From contig JBBDHG010000008.1 in NCBI GenBank assembly GCA_037951165.1, positions 160,001-224,000 on the forward strand: a stretch of 64,000 nucleotides of DNA, written 5' to 3'. The DNA is from Lophius americanus. Lineage: Eukaryota; Chordata; Actinopteri; Lophiiformes; Lophiidae. The notes under the pieces were generated by a model. The model was given only the letters and a program-made list of their open reading frames with translations, made no database searches and was not told the origin of the DNA. A program made the position numbers and the translations under genes. Below are positions 22,307 to 34,300 of this stretch, piece by piece (within the stretch, counting starts at the first letter, position 1; each line of letters begins with the position of its first letter).

Positions 22307-25300
22307 ATGGCTGGTATAAGGAGAGTTAACGGGAAAATATCGGGAGTCAACCCAGCCGTGAGGTAACGTTTACATCGAAATATATCTACAGCGAAGATGC
22401 GAAGCTAACGAAGCTAACGTGTATGCTAGCATCTATTAACATTCAACCAACCATTCTAGGAATCCCTTCACCTCAGTCCAAAATGTCTAGTTTTTGTTCA
22501 AAGATATAAACGCATAACTTAATGTGGAGTGTGTAGAAGCGTGTATTATAAGTGGCAAACACTTCAACGTGTATTTCAAAAAGAAATTCTGGCATGTATA
22601 ATTGAATGCATAATTTATTCAATCTTCCACATTAAAGATTTATTTCTAGCTTCAGGTTCGTTTTTACTAATTACACGGAAAAGAAGTGCGTCACTTAATA
22701 CTAAACAATAAAAAATCATTATAAAAAAGCCCTACACCTGTAAAATAATCAAAACACAAATGAAACATACACAAACACACACAGAAAATGTATAAACAAT
22801 GTACATAAATCGTTTACATTAAAAAGCCAGTAAAATATATAATATAAAAATTAGCTTTAAGGAGATTTAGAAATAGACAACAGACTTGGGTGGTGTGATT
22901 GGAAGCTGTTCAAAGCCAGTTGTGTCAGGTTAAGCAGGTAAGAGATGTACACTGGAGAAAAAAAACATGAAAAACCTTGTGATTAAAATAATCTTACTAT
23001 TCCAGGAACTGATGGGCAGCCAGTTAGTCCTATTTAAAGGTGTAGTTGCTGCATTCTGGACCAGCAGAAGTCGTGCCAGAGGTCACTTAGAGTAGTTCAC
23101 AGAGATAAAAGATGGGAAAAAACAAAGGAGTGATGGATATCGGAAACTTATATCATAAGTCCTCTGAAAATCCCATTCCCCTGCATTGTATAAGCAACCC
23201 CCCGCCCCCAAAATGAACTCTTTTAAATTAAATTAAATTAAATAGGAAGTTATGTATGAAAAATAGTGTTTCATACTCATGCTTCCCCTTGTTTGTAAAA
23301 TATGGACTATTAGAGTAAAACACAATGTATTTAAAGACATTCTTCACCTTAAGTCAACTCATATGTACCAAATTTGGACTAAGTTAGATCGACGGTTGAG
23401 AAATTATTGCCCAAAAATGTTTGAAGATAATGCTCTCAGAATCAGAATCACGATCAGCTTTATTGTCCATGTATATGCATAAAAGGAATTTGACTCCGGT
23501 TAACTGAGCTCTCACAGTACGAACGTCATAGAAATGATTTTAAATTAAATGGACAAGGCAATAAACTTCACACAGTACCAGTGATCTACTAAAAATCTGT
23601 GTGAAGATGGGAGCCAGCTGATCAGCACTGGCTTTCAGACACGAGGGAAACACGCCGTCTGGGCCGGGAGCCTTTATGATCTTTTGTTTCTGAAACAGCT
23701 TCCTCACCTCCGTCTCACAGGTTCTAAGCCTGGGGTCAGTGGGGAGGGTTGTGATGGGGGCAGGGGGTGTTTGCAGTTCAGAGCGGGTGTCGAACCTGCA
23801 ATAAAATTTATTCAGCTCCTCGGCCAGTTGAAAGCTCTCCACAGCAGGGGATGTTGGTTTCCTGTAGTTGGTGACCTCTCCACACCGATGCTGGGTCGTT
23901 GGCTGAAAACTTGTTTTTCAGCTTTTCAGAGTAGCACTTTGCTGCTCTGACCTCCCTGGTCAGTGTGTTTCTGGCCTGCTTGTGCAGGACTCTTTCACCG
24001 CTCCTGTAAGTTTCCTCCTTGGTCTGACAAAGCTGCCTGAGTTTGGCAGTGGTGATGAAAAATATGTGACTGACCGCTCCCAAAATCAATCCACTTCTTC
24101 CTCAAACTAAGGTCTGAGAGCAGAAAATTTCCGTAATATACCAAACTTTTTCGGGGATGTAATGATTTGGTTTTTGCAATATTTCTTACTTCAGAGTAGC
24201 AAGAATGAACCAGTTTATTTATATGGTGAATATTAGTGTTTGTGCAAATGATGGATGGATGGATGGAGGGGGAGAGGGGTGGCATCAGAAAATACGTCTA
24301 AGAAAAGATCTTTGATTGAATAGAATAGAATTAGAAGATATTTAGTGATTTTTTGCAATATTCTAATATTAATTTTTTAAATTTTGTTTCTATTTTGATT
24401 CATACATTGCATTAAATCATCTCTTTTTGAGTCGTCATACTGTAAATGCTTTATTAGATTGCTTAGTACCTGTAAGACTCATATTTGGAGGATATTGTTA
24501 CATATAAGTTCTTTATATGTTCTTTCTTATGTTACTAACGGTTTTGGTAGACGCAGCAGTCTAGGATTTTATCATTCCTGTTTTTCATAAAACCAGGGTC
24601 CTATGCCGATTCTCCGGGATATGCACATCACTCTTTACCTTTACACTATTTCATATATTATGCAGCATTTGAAACACATTGAGGGGTTATGATTATGTTA
24701 TTACACACATCTATAAAAATGTTTGTATTTATTATAAGCATATCTATGTCATCATGTGACGTTTGTCTGATCTGTCTCATAACTGTGTTTTTTAAGATAA
24801 GGATGAGAATCAGAAATACTTGATTGATACCCGAGGGGAATTGTAGCATTGTAGTTTTTGTCACATTTAGGAAGGAGAAATAAGAATACATAACATACTA
24901 ACGGCAGACAAGATAGTAGTATTTAAGATAAGCTCCAGTAATAATGAAAAAGCAGCGCATTTGATATGGTCTATTACACGCCAGTTATCATACTGAAAAA
25001 ATAACAATCACAGCAACAGTTGTTGTCGCCACAGATCAAAGTCACCTGAGGTTCATATTTTTATTTTCCCTTCTTTCAGTTGCTGCCGCCTGCGTCAGGT
25101 TCAGTCACTGCTCTGTGAGGGCGGTAGTGCCACCCCTGATGGCCTCCTGTGCTCTCTGGGTATGTGAAGTTAATATGTTTATATATTTACAGTGACGGGT
25201 TAACCGCGCTGTGTGCTTAGGGTAGAGGATGATTTTTCTGAATAAATTGTGAATTAAATAATTATACACTCATTCTATAATTGGCAAAAATGTAAGAGTT

Positions 25301-28300
25301 TGTGTGTGCGCGTGTGTGTGTGTGTCTCAGGAATCGACAGCAGGTACAATGAGGGATGCACTGAGCTGGCTAAATACCTCTTCTATGGACTGTATGGTAG
25401 AAATCATCTAAACCCAGATCATGTCCTGGAGGAGTTCCCTGAAGAAATGCTGGATGGTGAGTCTTGTTCTCTGGGTTTTTAATCAGATGTTTGTGTCTTT
25501 CCGTAGTTTTTCATGTTCTCTGACACAACACTTGTTTGCTGTCCAGATGTAATTATTCTGATCAAGGCAGAGTGTGTCCATCTCTACTGCAACCCGATGA
25601 ACTACGCTTACCTTTTGCCCTACGTGTCCCACTGGAGGAACCTGCATCTCTACTGCATGACTGAGACAGAGGTTAGACCGCCCTCCTCTTCTGACAAACT
25701 CATACTTCCTGTGAATCCAGATGTTTCTGCATGCTTATGATGGAAGAAGGAACCCTAAGAATATTCACACCACTGCGTCGTAGGATAAGGATGAGAATCA
25801 GAAATACTTGATCGATACCCGAGGGGAATTGTAACATTGTAGTTTGTCACATTTAGGAAGGAGAAATAAGAATACATAACATACTAACAGCAGACAAGAT
25901 AGTAGTATTTAAGATAAGCTCCAGTAATAATAAAGAAGCAGCACATTCTGTCAGTCAAGATCAAGACCCATGCCACACTGCTTATCAATTATAAATGCGA
26001 CACCCTGAAACGTAGTTTTTAATTGTGAATGTCGTTCCGTACCGTATTTATTGTAATTTCCCCTTCTGTCCTAACAGTATGAAGATGAGGAAGCAGCAGA
26101 AGAATTCAAAATATCCAGTTTCGTCACAATGGTGCAGGACTGCTATCGTATCGGAGTACCTTACAGCTCCCAGGGTACACATCACTCTGTTTTATTGTCC
26201 ACATTTATTCACTGCACATGTTTAAGAGATCGTGTTCAACACAGTGACATGTCATTACATCTCCGTGAGTCAGATTAGTGTGTAATTTTGTTTGTGTCGT
26301 TACTTACCAGCGGGTGCTTACTGTGTCATTACACCGACAAAACAAGTAATTACATTTTTCTGCTGTTCCTTTTAGGACACATTCAGAGCTTTGATATGTT
26401 TATGATGGAAAAATGGCCCCTCATTCAAGCGTTTGCCCTGGAAGGCATTGGGGGAGGAAGCTTTTTCACCATGAAATACAAGGTACCATCCCTCACCGAA
26501 CACAAAGACAGAAGAATTAAACCAAGCGTTTTTTTCTAAAAGCTGGAATAGCATTTCTACCACTAAACTGGACGTGTCCCTTGTACTTCCAGCTGATGGA
26601 CATTAGTGAGAAGCTCTGGCAGGTTTACAGCAGACTCGACCCCGTGTCTCTGGGCGACGTCTTCGCAGAGGTAACACAGAGCGTTTTATTTACAACCAGC
26701 TGTTCTATCCATGGAAGAATTGTGTCGCTTTTAACAACGCCTTACAGTGACCTTTGAACCATTGCCTAGATTGTCCATGAAATGAGAGAATGATCATTAT
26801 AATGTTTTAAAGTTATCATTAATTGATTCAATTGAATATTGTAGATTTGTCCTCCATGTCCTTAAACCTTACAATCTCAAATGTCCGTTCTTTCAGGATT
26901 ATGATACTCAGTTAAAGGTGCAGTGTGTAAAATGTATTGACAAAATCAGTAGCAGCGAAGTTGTCGATTAGGAACTATATTGCACCTAAGCTCAACTATC
27001 CCAGAATCTACGGTGGTCTTCAAGTGTCAAAGTGATGTGTCCTGTAGAAATAAAGGTGAAAGCATTCGTGTAAGATAAATATTATTGTTCAGTATTGAGA
27101 AAGGGTTGACAGTCTGCTGGGGGCCGTGTCCATCGTCCGCCAATGAAAGGAGAAGAGGGAACAGCAAGCATAACACTTAAACATAGTTGAAGTGTTAGAA
27201 TAAACAAAAACATAGTTGTGATTGTTATATTCCATTTATTCAAAGAGATACCGCAACATTTTACACACTGCTCCTTTAAAATATCTTTGAATTGATTTTA
27301 ATAACGACCATAACTCACACACAGATTAAATTAATCATTTTGTCTGATGAAAATTCATACCTCTTTATAAGTGCCTCGATATAAATGCACTATAACTTGA
27401 ATCCAAATCTGTTGTTGGATTTATTTCAGGACCTGGTGAGCTTTGAGAAGCAGTGGAGTAGTTTTTTCTCGAGCATGGACCTGGAGAGCCACCTGTCCAT
27501 CAAGGAACTGTCTGAAGCACAGGCAGGAGAGGTACGCACCGCATGTTACTATTAAAACACAAGAGTCTCTGGACGACGTATTTCCTCTCAGCACAATCCT
27601 AATCTGTTTTGTTATGCAGTTCTTTCATTCTCATAGAATGAAAGATATACAGTATCAAGAATTCCTTCATGACATTTCCTAAGTTAGGCATAATTTCATG
27701 CTTAGACTCAAACAGGAAGTATGGGGCTATATTAGGAGCAAGGTCAGGTCACTTCCACATGTTTTTATGTTTTTAGTCATATATCAAGAATGCATTCACT
27801 ATAAGACATTTAGTCCAATCTGCCATAACATTATAACCACTGATGAAGGCAGAATGACATGAATTTAACCTCTACAATGGAACCTGAACGGGCCTGCATA
27901 AGAATCTAAGTAACTTTAAAGGGGCTTCACTGTAATGGCTAGACAACTGGGTCAGAAAATCTCCAGAACTGCAGGGCTTGTTGGGTGTTCCTGGTCTGCA
28001 CTGGTTAGAACCTACCAAAGTGGTCTATGGAAGGACAAGCGATGTGGTGCCACGGTCATGGGAGACCATGGGTCTTCGCCTCATGTGGTGGTGCGAAGGC
28101 TTGCCTGTGCTGTGAAATCCCACAGTAAAGCAAATGTAGCCCAACTTTCTGAAAACGTTGGATGTTAGAAGACAGTGTTGGACGACATACACATGCTGGA
28201 CAAGGCATTGATGCAGAGGGAGTTGTTGTGTGCTTCATGAAGTTTACATGAAATGCTTAAGAGTATTTTGAAAAATGCAGTGTTCATTGTCTGGCCTCTG

Positions 28301-31300
28301 TCCAAATGTCTTCGTATCAATCCACAGACATTCCGTACTTATTACTCTCATGGACTGATGTCAAGCAACATCACAGACAAAAGGTATTTTTCACATTCAA
28401 CAATGTCCAAATATAGAAATCATGTTCATGTTTAACCTCGTAGAGTTCCGTCTTTGTCAGACAAAGAAGTTCTCAAGCTTAATTAAAGTTTCTTTGTTTC
28501 AGTAAAAGTCAGCAGCCCTTTGTGCTGTTTGGACGACATTCCTCCTCAGAGGATTTGGAGAGTCATTCCTTCAACTTCCCCTCAGAGAGCCATCAGGTCC
28601 GAAACACGGGGCCTCGGGGTGACGCGGCCAATCACATGGTGAGACATTTGTTGTGTTTCAAAGTCAATAAATTACAGTGTTACGTAAAAAAAAAAAAAAC
28701 CTAGACAGAAATACAACTACTTAAATCTTAATAGAGTGACTGGGCAACTCTGAACTGTAAACCATCTCCACCTGCACTAATATCACTAATATCACCTGCA
28801 CTAATATCATAAATATCATTAATATCACCTGCAGTAATATCACTAATATCACATAAACTAATATCACTGATATCACCTGTACTAATATCAGTGATATCAC
28901 AAACTAATATCACAAACTAATATCACTTGTACTAATCTCACTAGTGCAGCCATTACTATCAAAAATATCACCTGCACTAATATCATAAATATCATTAATA
29001 TCACCTGCAGTGATATCACTAATATCACCTGCAGTAATATCACTAATATCACATAAACTAATATCACTGATATCACCTGTACTAATATCAGTGATATCAC
29101 AAACTAATATCACAAACTAATATCACTTGAACTAATCTCACTAGTGCAGCCATTACTATCATGAATATCACCTGCACTCATTTTCTGATATGGAAAGTTT
29201 GCATGTAATGTCGTGTTGTGAAAATCGCATTTATTTTAATTAATCCGGTATGGAAAAATGAACGTCAGTGAACTCAGCACGCCCACAACACCTTAACCAT
29301 GATGGAGGCAGATGGCAGGGTGTTATTGAAGCGGGTCATTTGTTCTCATAAATCTCTCGCCGTTATTCATACGTGAACATTCTGTGGAATCATTCCCTCA
29401 CATACATTTTAATTCCCGCCCTGTTTTAATACGCTTTTAGCGTTTATCATTCATTTCCATCCTCCTATATTTTGCCTTATATTTCTCTTTTGTATTTTTT
29501 TCGCTTGTTCACTCTAATCTGACCTGATCTGATCTGATCTGATCTCATTTTATGTTGATAATCCCCAGTGATCAGGTTCAAGCTGAGAAATGGTCCTCAG
29601 CACCACCTGTTGAGGGGATTTTGGACAAACAGTGTTCATCATGCAAAGTGTTTGATTCCTGGCGTGCTGACTTCAAGGGAAAATGATAAAGAAACATTTT
29701 TTTATCCATTAGATTCTGCAATGTGTGACTCCTAAAGGACCCCTGGCCTGTTCTCGGACCTATTTCTTTGGGACCACCCACACACCATACCTCGGTGAGG
29801 AGTTACTGTTTGACTTTTAAATACGGTTCTACTGCGTGTTTAATAATAAAAAAACCACGTCAGATACTTCTTCTTAATGATTGGTGTATCGTACATTATA
29901 TGTTCTGAGCGTCACATTTCTGTCACATTGGATTGTGATGGTTATTTCCCCTTTTCATTATATAATTAGTCCATACTTGCTGTTTTTCATCCACAGGAAA
30001 TCAAAACACAGAGCAGAAGAAAACTGAAGTCCTGTAAGTGATTTCATTCTAACTTCATCTGAAAGTGAATAGTTTGACCTCAAAGGTAGAGGCCGGCCGT
30101 TGTTCTGTGTTTGTCTGTCAATACACCTTTACTTTTTTGGCTCAGGTATGTTGTGGTTTGTTGATTGAGCGCAGTGCCATGAAAGTTTTTTTTTAAATGT
30201 CATGTCTGGAGGTTACAGTGCAGCACTTCACTTCTTCCAGCTGATGATAGTAACATGATAATAATAACAATAATAGTAATAATAATAGTCGTTATCTTTA
30301 TAGAAACTTCCCAAAACCAAGCCACAAATGGATTTACAATGAATCAAACTATAATAGGATAAAGTAGAATAAAAGGCTTAAAATACTTCAAACAATAACA
30401 ACAAATGCCGTCATCAAAGAAAAGGCCATATGATAATAAAAACAAAAAGTGACCTCAATGGATTTTTGCAGCAATAAAAATGTCTTACCGCATCACTGAA
30501 AATGATGTTTCACCGATTAAAGGTTCAATAACCACTGCCTCCCTGAAACACATAACAAAGTACGCCAAACAGCTATAATTAAATATTAAATATGAGGCAT
30601 TAGTATAACATTTGTTTGTTAATCAATTATTCATGGATTCACATTTTCAGTACAAACCATAATTGTAAAAAATACAAGTAATAATAATTTTAGCCCTTTG
30701 AGATTTGATCCAAATTTAAAGTGTGTTATAAATAAAATGTATTATTATTGTTATTATTAATAAATGATAATAAAATTAGTATTTGATGATAATATAGTGT
30801 TGGTGAGGCTTTATTTCTTCACACAGAGAGATTTACAAGCTCCTCAGCAGTACTTAGACCTTATAAATAACCTTTACTTTATAAACAATGTTTCATATTC
30901 ATTCATTCGTTCTCCTCAAATGCTTATCTTAGATCTGTTTCATTGTATGAACCTGGACTGTTTCACTGTGTGAACCTGCACTGTTTCACTGTATGAACCT
31001 GGACTGTTTCGCTGTATGAATCCTTTACGGATCTAGTAGTGTGTATTAAAGAGTAGTATCAGAGAAGTAACTATAATAGAAGAATAAAAGAATTCAAAGT
31101 TTGGGGCAGATTGAACCATGTACGCTGCAGCTATAGTAACTTCCTCTATTATATATTATATACATTATATATATTATATCCAACTTTTCTAGTCTGCTGG
31201 GCCACTCAAAGCGCTTTAGTCCGATGACGATGGATCAAACTAGTAGAAGAAATATCTGTAATATTCATATTATAACATTTTTTATTTCTAATTTCCATGT

Positions 31301-34300
31301 TGTCACGGTTACACATTATAATGATGCTTAACAGTAGTGGAAACTTTAGTAATAGTCGTGTTGACATTGCATTTTTGCATTGAGAATGATGGCAGCGTTC
31401 CATATTGTACTCTAAAGTCATTATTTCTTATGTGTTGATTTCTACAATTTTTTGTCATTTTTGCAGAAGTGGAAAATGTTATAATAATACTTAGATGTGG
31501 AATAAGTTGACTGAATAACAGAGTTCCTGTGCCCTCGATCCACAGAACAAAAATCTAAATCATCAAGTGATTATTTTTCAGATTTAAAACCTTTTGTGTA
31601 GCTGAATCTGCAGAAATTAAGATTATCATTAGTCACAATTTATTTTCTTCTTTCTGAAATGAGCCGTTCTGCTTCAATATTATTATTGTTGACACATTTG
31701 TTTCTTTTTACAGTAAATAATACTAATAACTTTGTACTTTTACTTAAACTTTCAATACAGGACACAAACTTGCTAGAGAGAAAATGTTTTTTGAAAGCAT
31801 GCGCGCAAAACTTTTGACAAAGAAAGTTGAAAAAATTAAAAGAAAAGAAATTCAAGATTTGTGTTTTTAATATCCTGCACCAGAACTGGACACAGTTGTC
31901 CCGTTGTGTTCGGATCTCGAAATTCTTCGAAAGGCTTATTGGAATAATTACACCGCTAAAATTACTCTCAGGGGAAAAAGGCTGGATTTTAGGCGACTGA
32001 ATTTTCCACTATTATAAAGTTATGGGTCTGAAAGTTGTTTGTTTCCTTCCTTTTTCAGACATTTGTCACAGATTTATTCTGCTGTGGTCCAAGCAGTTCT
32101 TTCAGGGATCAAATGCTACTCCTGCACCACCAGCGCTACCAAGGCAAGAACAAGAGAGCCACACGTTTTGACTTTCATCTGTATGCATCACAGCCTCTCA
32201 TGAAAACATGTGTGTATTATGGCAGGCCAAGGACGTGGCGGAGAACACCTTTCTAATGGCGCTGGACTCCATGAATCTAAGTCAGTACCGCAGTTCTCTC
32301 AGGTACCCAGGGGTTTTCACTTTCCACTATCGTTCACTTAGACCAGACATGGAATCGAATGTTTTCTTTAAATCACTCTTTTCCCCTCTCTCCAGGTCCA
32401 AATGTGAATTTAACCTTCAAGCAGTAAACAGTCGTGGAAGGTATGTTTACATGTTTACGATGTGACGTGAGAAATTCAAATTGTCTTTATTTTATTGAAA
32501 ATGTGATTTCAGACCTAAGGAGTCTTTTTTTTTTCCCCCCAGAATCATTCCTGTGACCGACGAAGAAAGACGTTATGTCATTAAAACGGTATGTTAGATA
32601 ATTTGTTTTTTTTTGCAGAATAACAATAATCAGACTAATCGTATTTCTCCTTCAAAGGCTTCCATGATCGTTCACGACATACCGGACCTTCAATGGGACG
32701 GGGGGGACCTGGGCTCTGTGGTCTTCTCCGAGTCCTTCTTGGAGTCCAGCATCAACATTCAACAGAAAGGTAGGATATTGATTAGATTAAATATTGTTAG
32801 AATGGATCGCCGATTGATTCAATGAAGGAAATTGGATTCATGTGATAGGACAAATCCAAATGTAACATATAAGGAAAAAAGGCAAAAGTCATTTTGAAAC
32901 GGTGAGCATTGGTCAAAAAATAGCATTTCCTGTCCTTAGAATCATGTCAGCCATTCATCTTGCCTCGTTAGCCATTCTTATTGGTCTATTCTCAATTTGA
33001 AACAAAAAAACCCAACAAGTATGTTTCTTGTCCTGCAGATGGCACCTTGTCCTCAGACAGCTGCTTCACCATCCTGACTACAACTGTGCCTCGCTATGCA
33101 TGCTGGCTGGTATGTTTGAGTTCACACTCACTTACCATCTTCACATGTGTTTTTGTTAAATCATACAGTTTAAGAGTAAACATAAATGCTTTATCTGGAG
33201 TTTAAGGAATAAACTTTTTCTTTTTAGATGGAATCTGATGTAAAGCAGTCTGAGCAAGCCCAACATCTTGCCAAGGTAAGTTCAGCAGCATCATGTGTGT
33301 GAATAAATGCAGTTATGTATTTGAGGATGTGACCTCATCACTCACAAGCTTGCATGTGTTCTGCACAGAAAGAAGAAGAAACCTGTTTGGGGACCGCTCT
33401 GACTGTAGCAGATGCTGCATATATGTTCTCCAGCAGCCAGCTGTCCACGCACGAAGAAGGTGACATTAACTCAACACAGATCTCCATTAACGTTAGCCGA
33501 TTATAAGTGGTTTTCATTCATACAGACACGGCATTATGGTTTCTTGCTGTTCAGAATATACTACTAGAAAGAACACAGATTTCAAACCTGACCTATCAAA
33601 ATGATAAAATAAGATATCCGTATGTGCAGAGGGAGTCTGTTATTCAAGATTTAGTTTATGATCATGTGATAGGACTGCGGAAATTGGCCGTTGGGAACTG
33701 TCAAAGGAAAGAAAAGAGTTGACCCTCATTTTCTTATGGAAATAAAAAGCTCCCCCAACATTGAATCCCAGCTGCAGCTGCTTTCACACAAAGGTCCAAA
33801 GTAGACCCTACTTGTTAAAGGTCAATAATATTATTATGTTATTATTAGTATTTAATATCTACTGTATATACATTTACACGTCTTTCTTTCATGTCTTCTC
33901 TCTTTAACCCTACCTACGCTGAAAAAAAAAAATCATAATTTTCATGCTTTCTTCAATTTTTCATTGCAGGAAAAATCGTTTTCTTCTCTGAGGGACTCCT
34001 CTTCATCCATTCTCAGTACGGAAGCATCACTCTGTCCAAGAATCACATCAGCACCATCAAGTTCTATCATCCGGTAATATTTAAAGCTAGGCCTTGTCAT
34101 GTGAAGTTTTCAAGCGTTTTTACTTCTTTATGAAACCATTAATACATATTTGATTGATAAACAGATTGATCGGTTGGGGGGTCAGTTTAATTTCTGTTGC
34201 CTTGGTAACTTGTGTATCTTGTGTGTGTGTCCTTTTCTTATTAGGACTTCAGTGCTGTGGCGTCGCTCTTTGTGGAGTACGAAAGCAACCTTCTCCCTCA

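Larger units (their letters stand above)
22307..27531 (+). other. dnaaf9: dnaaf9 exons 1-8 (residues 1 to about 257)
   Basis: Coding exons: 22307-22362, 25080-25159, 25331-25456, 25547-25671, 26078-26174, 26376-26482, 26593-26670 and 27430-27531. They encode a basic N-terminus (MAGIRRVNGK) and the conserved block 'CRLRQVQSLL', 'GIDSRYNEGC', 'DVIILIKAECVHLYCNP', 'LLPYVSHWRNLH', then 'EDEEAAEEFKISSFV' and 'GHIQSFDMFMMEKWPLIQ'. Exon 3 is preceded by a GT microsatellite instead of a pyrimidine tract. Exon 1 is separated by a 2.7-kb intron containing a broken LINE. Confidence 0.93.
28328..32588 (+). other. dnaaf9: dnaaf9 exons 9-16 (about residues 258-445)
   Basis: Coding exons: 28328-28383, 28503-28638, 29713-29794, 29997-30033, 32059-32143, 32226-32302, 32396-32440 and 32543-32588. 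Conserved words include 'RTYYSHGLMSSNIT', 'FNFPSESHQVRNTGPRG', 'ACSRTYFFGTTHTPYLG' and 'HLSQIYSAVVQAVLSGI'. Exon 13 ends 'accaag' followed by 'gcaaga', a GC donor of good consensus. The nearest downstream GT (32181) would break the frame, so the GC-AG reading is preferred. Confidence 0.93.

Noticed and set aside
27935..28168. 77-codon frame as an extra dnaaf9 exon
   Set aside because: It reads as the N-terminal part of a Tc1-like transposase and dnaaf9 is already in frame from exon 8 to exon 9 without it.
28728..29113. CRISPR-like spacing or repeated Asp-Ile-Ser protein in the 'atatca' array
   Set aside because: The units are unequal and contiguous with no unique spacers, and the array lies in a vertebrate intron. 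It is a minisatellite.
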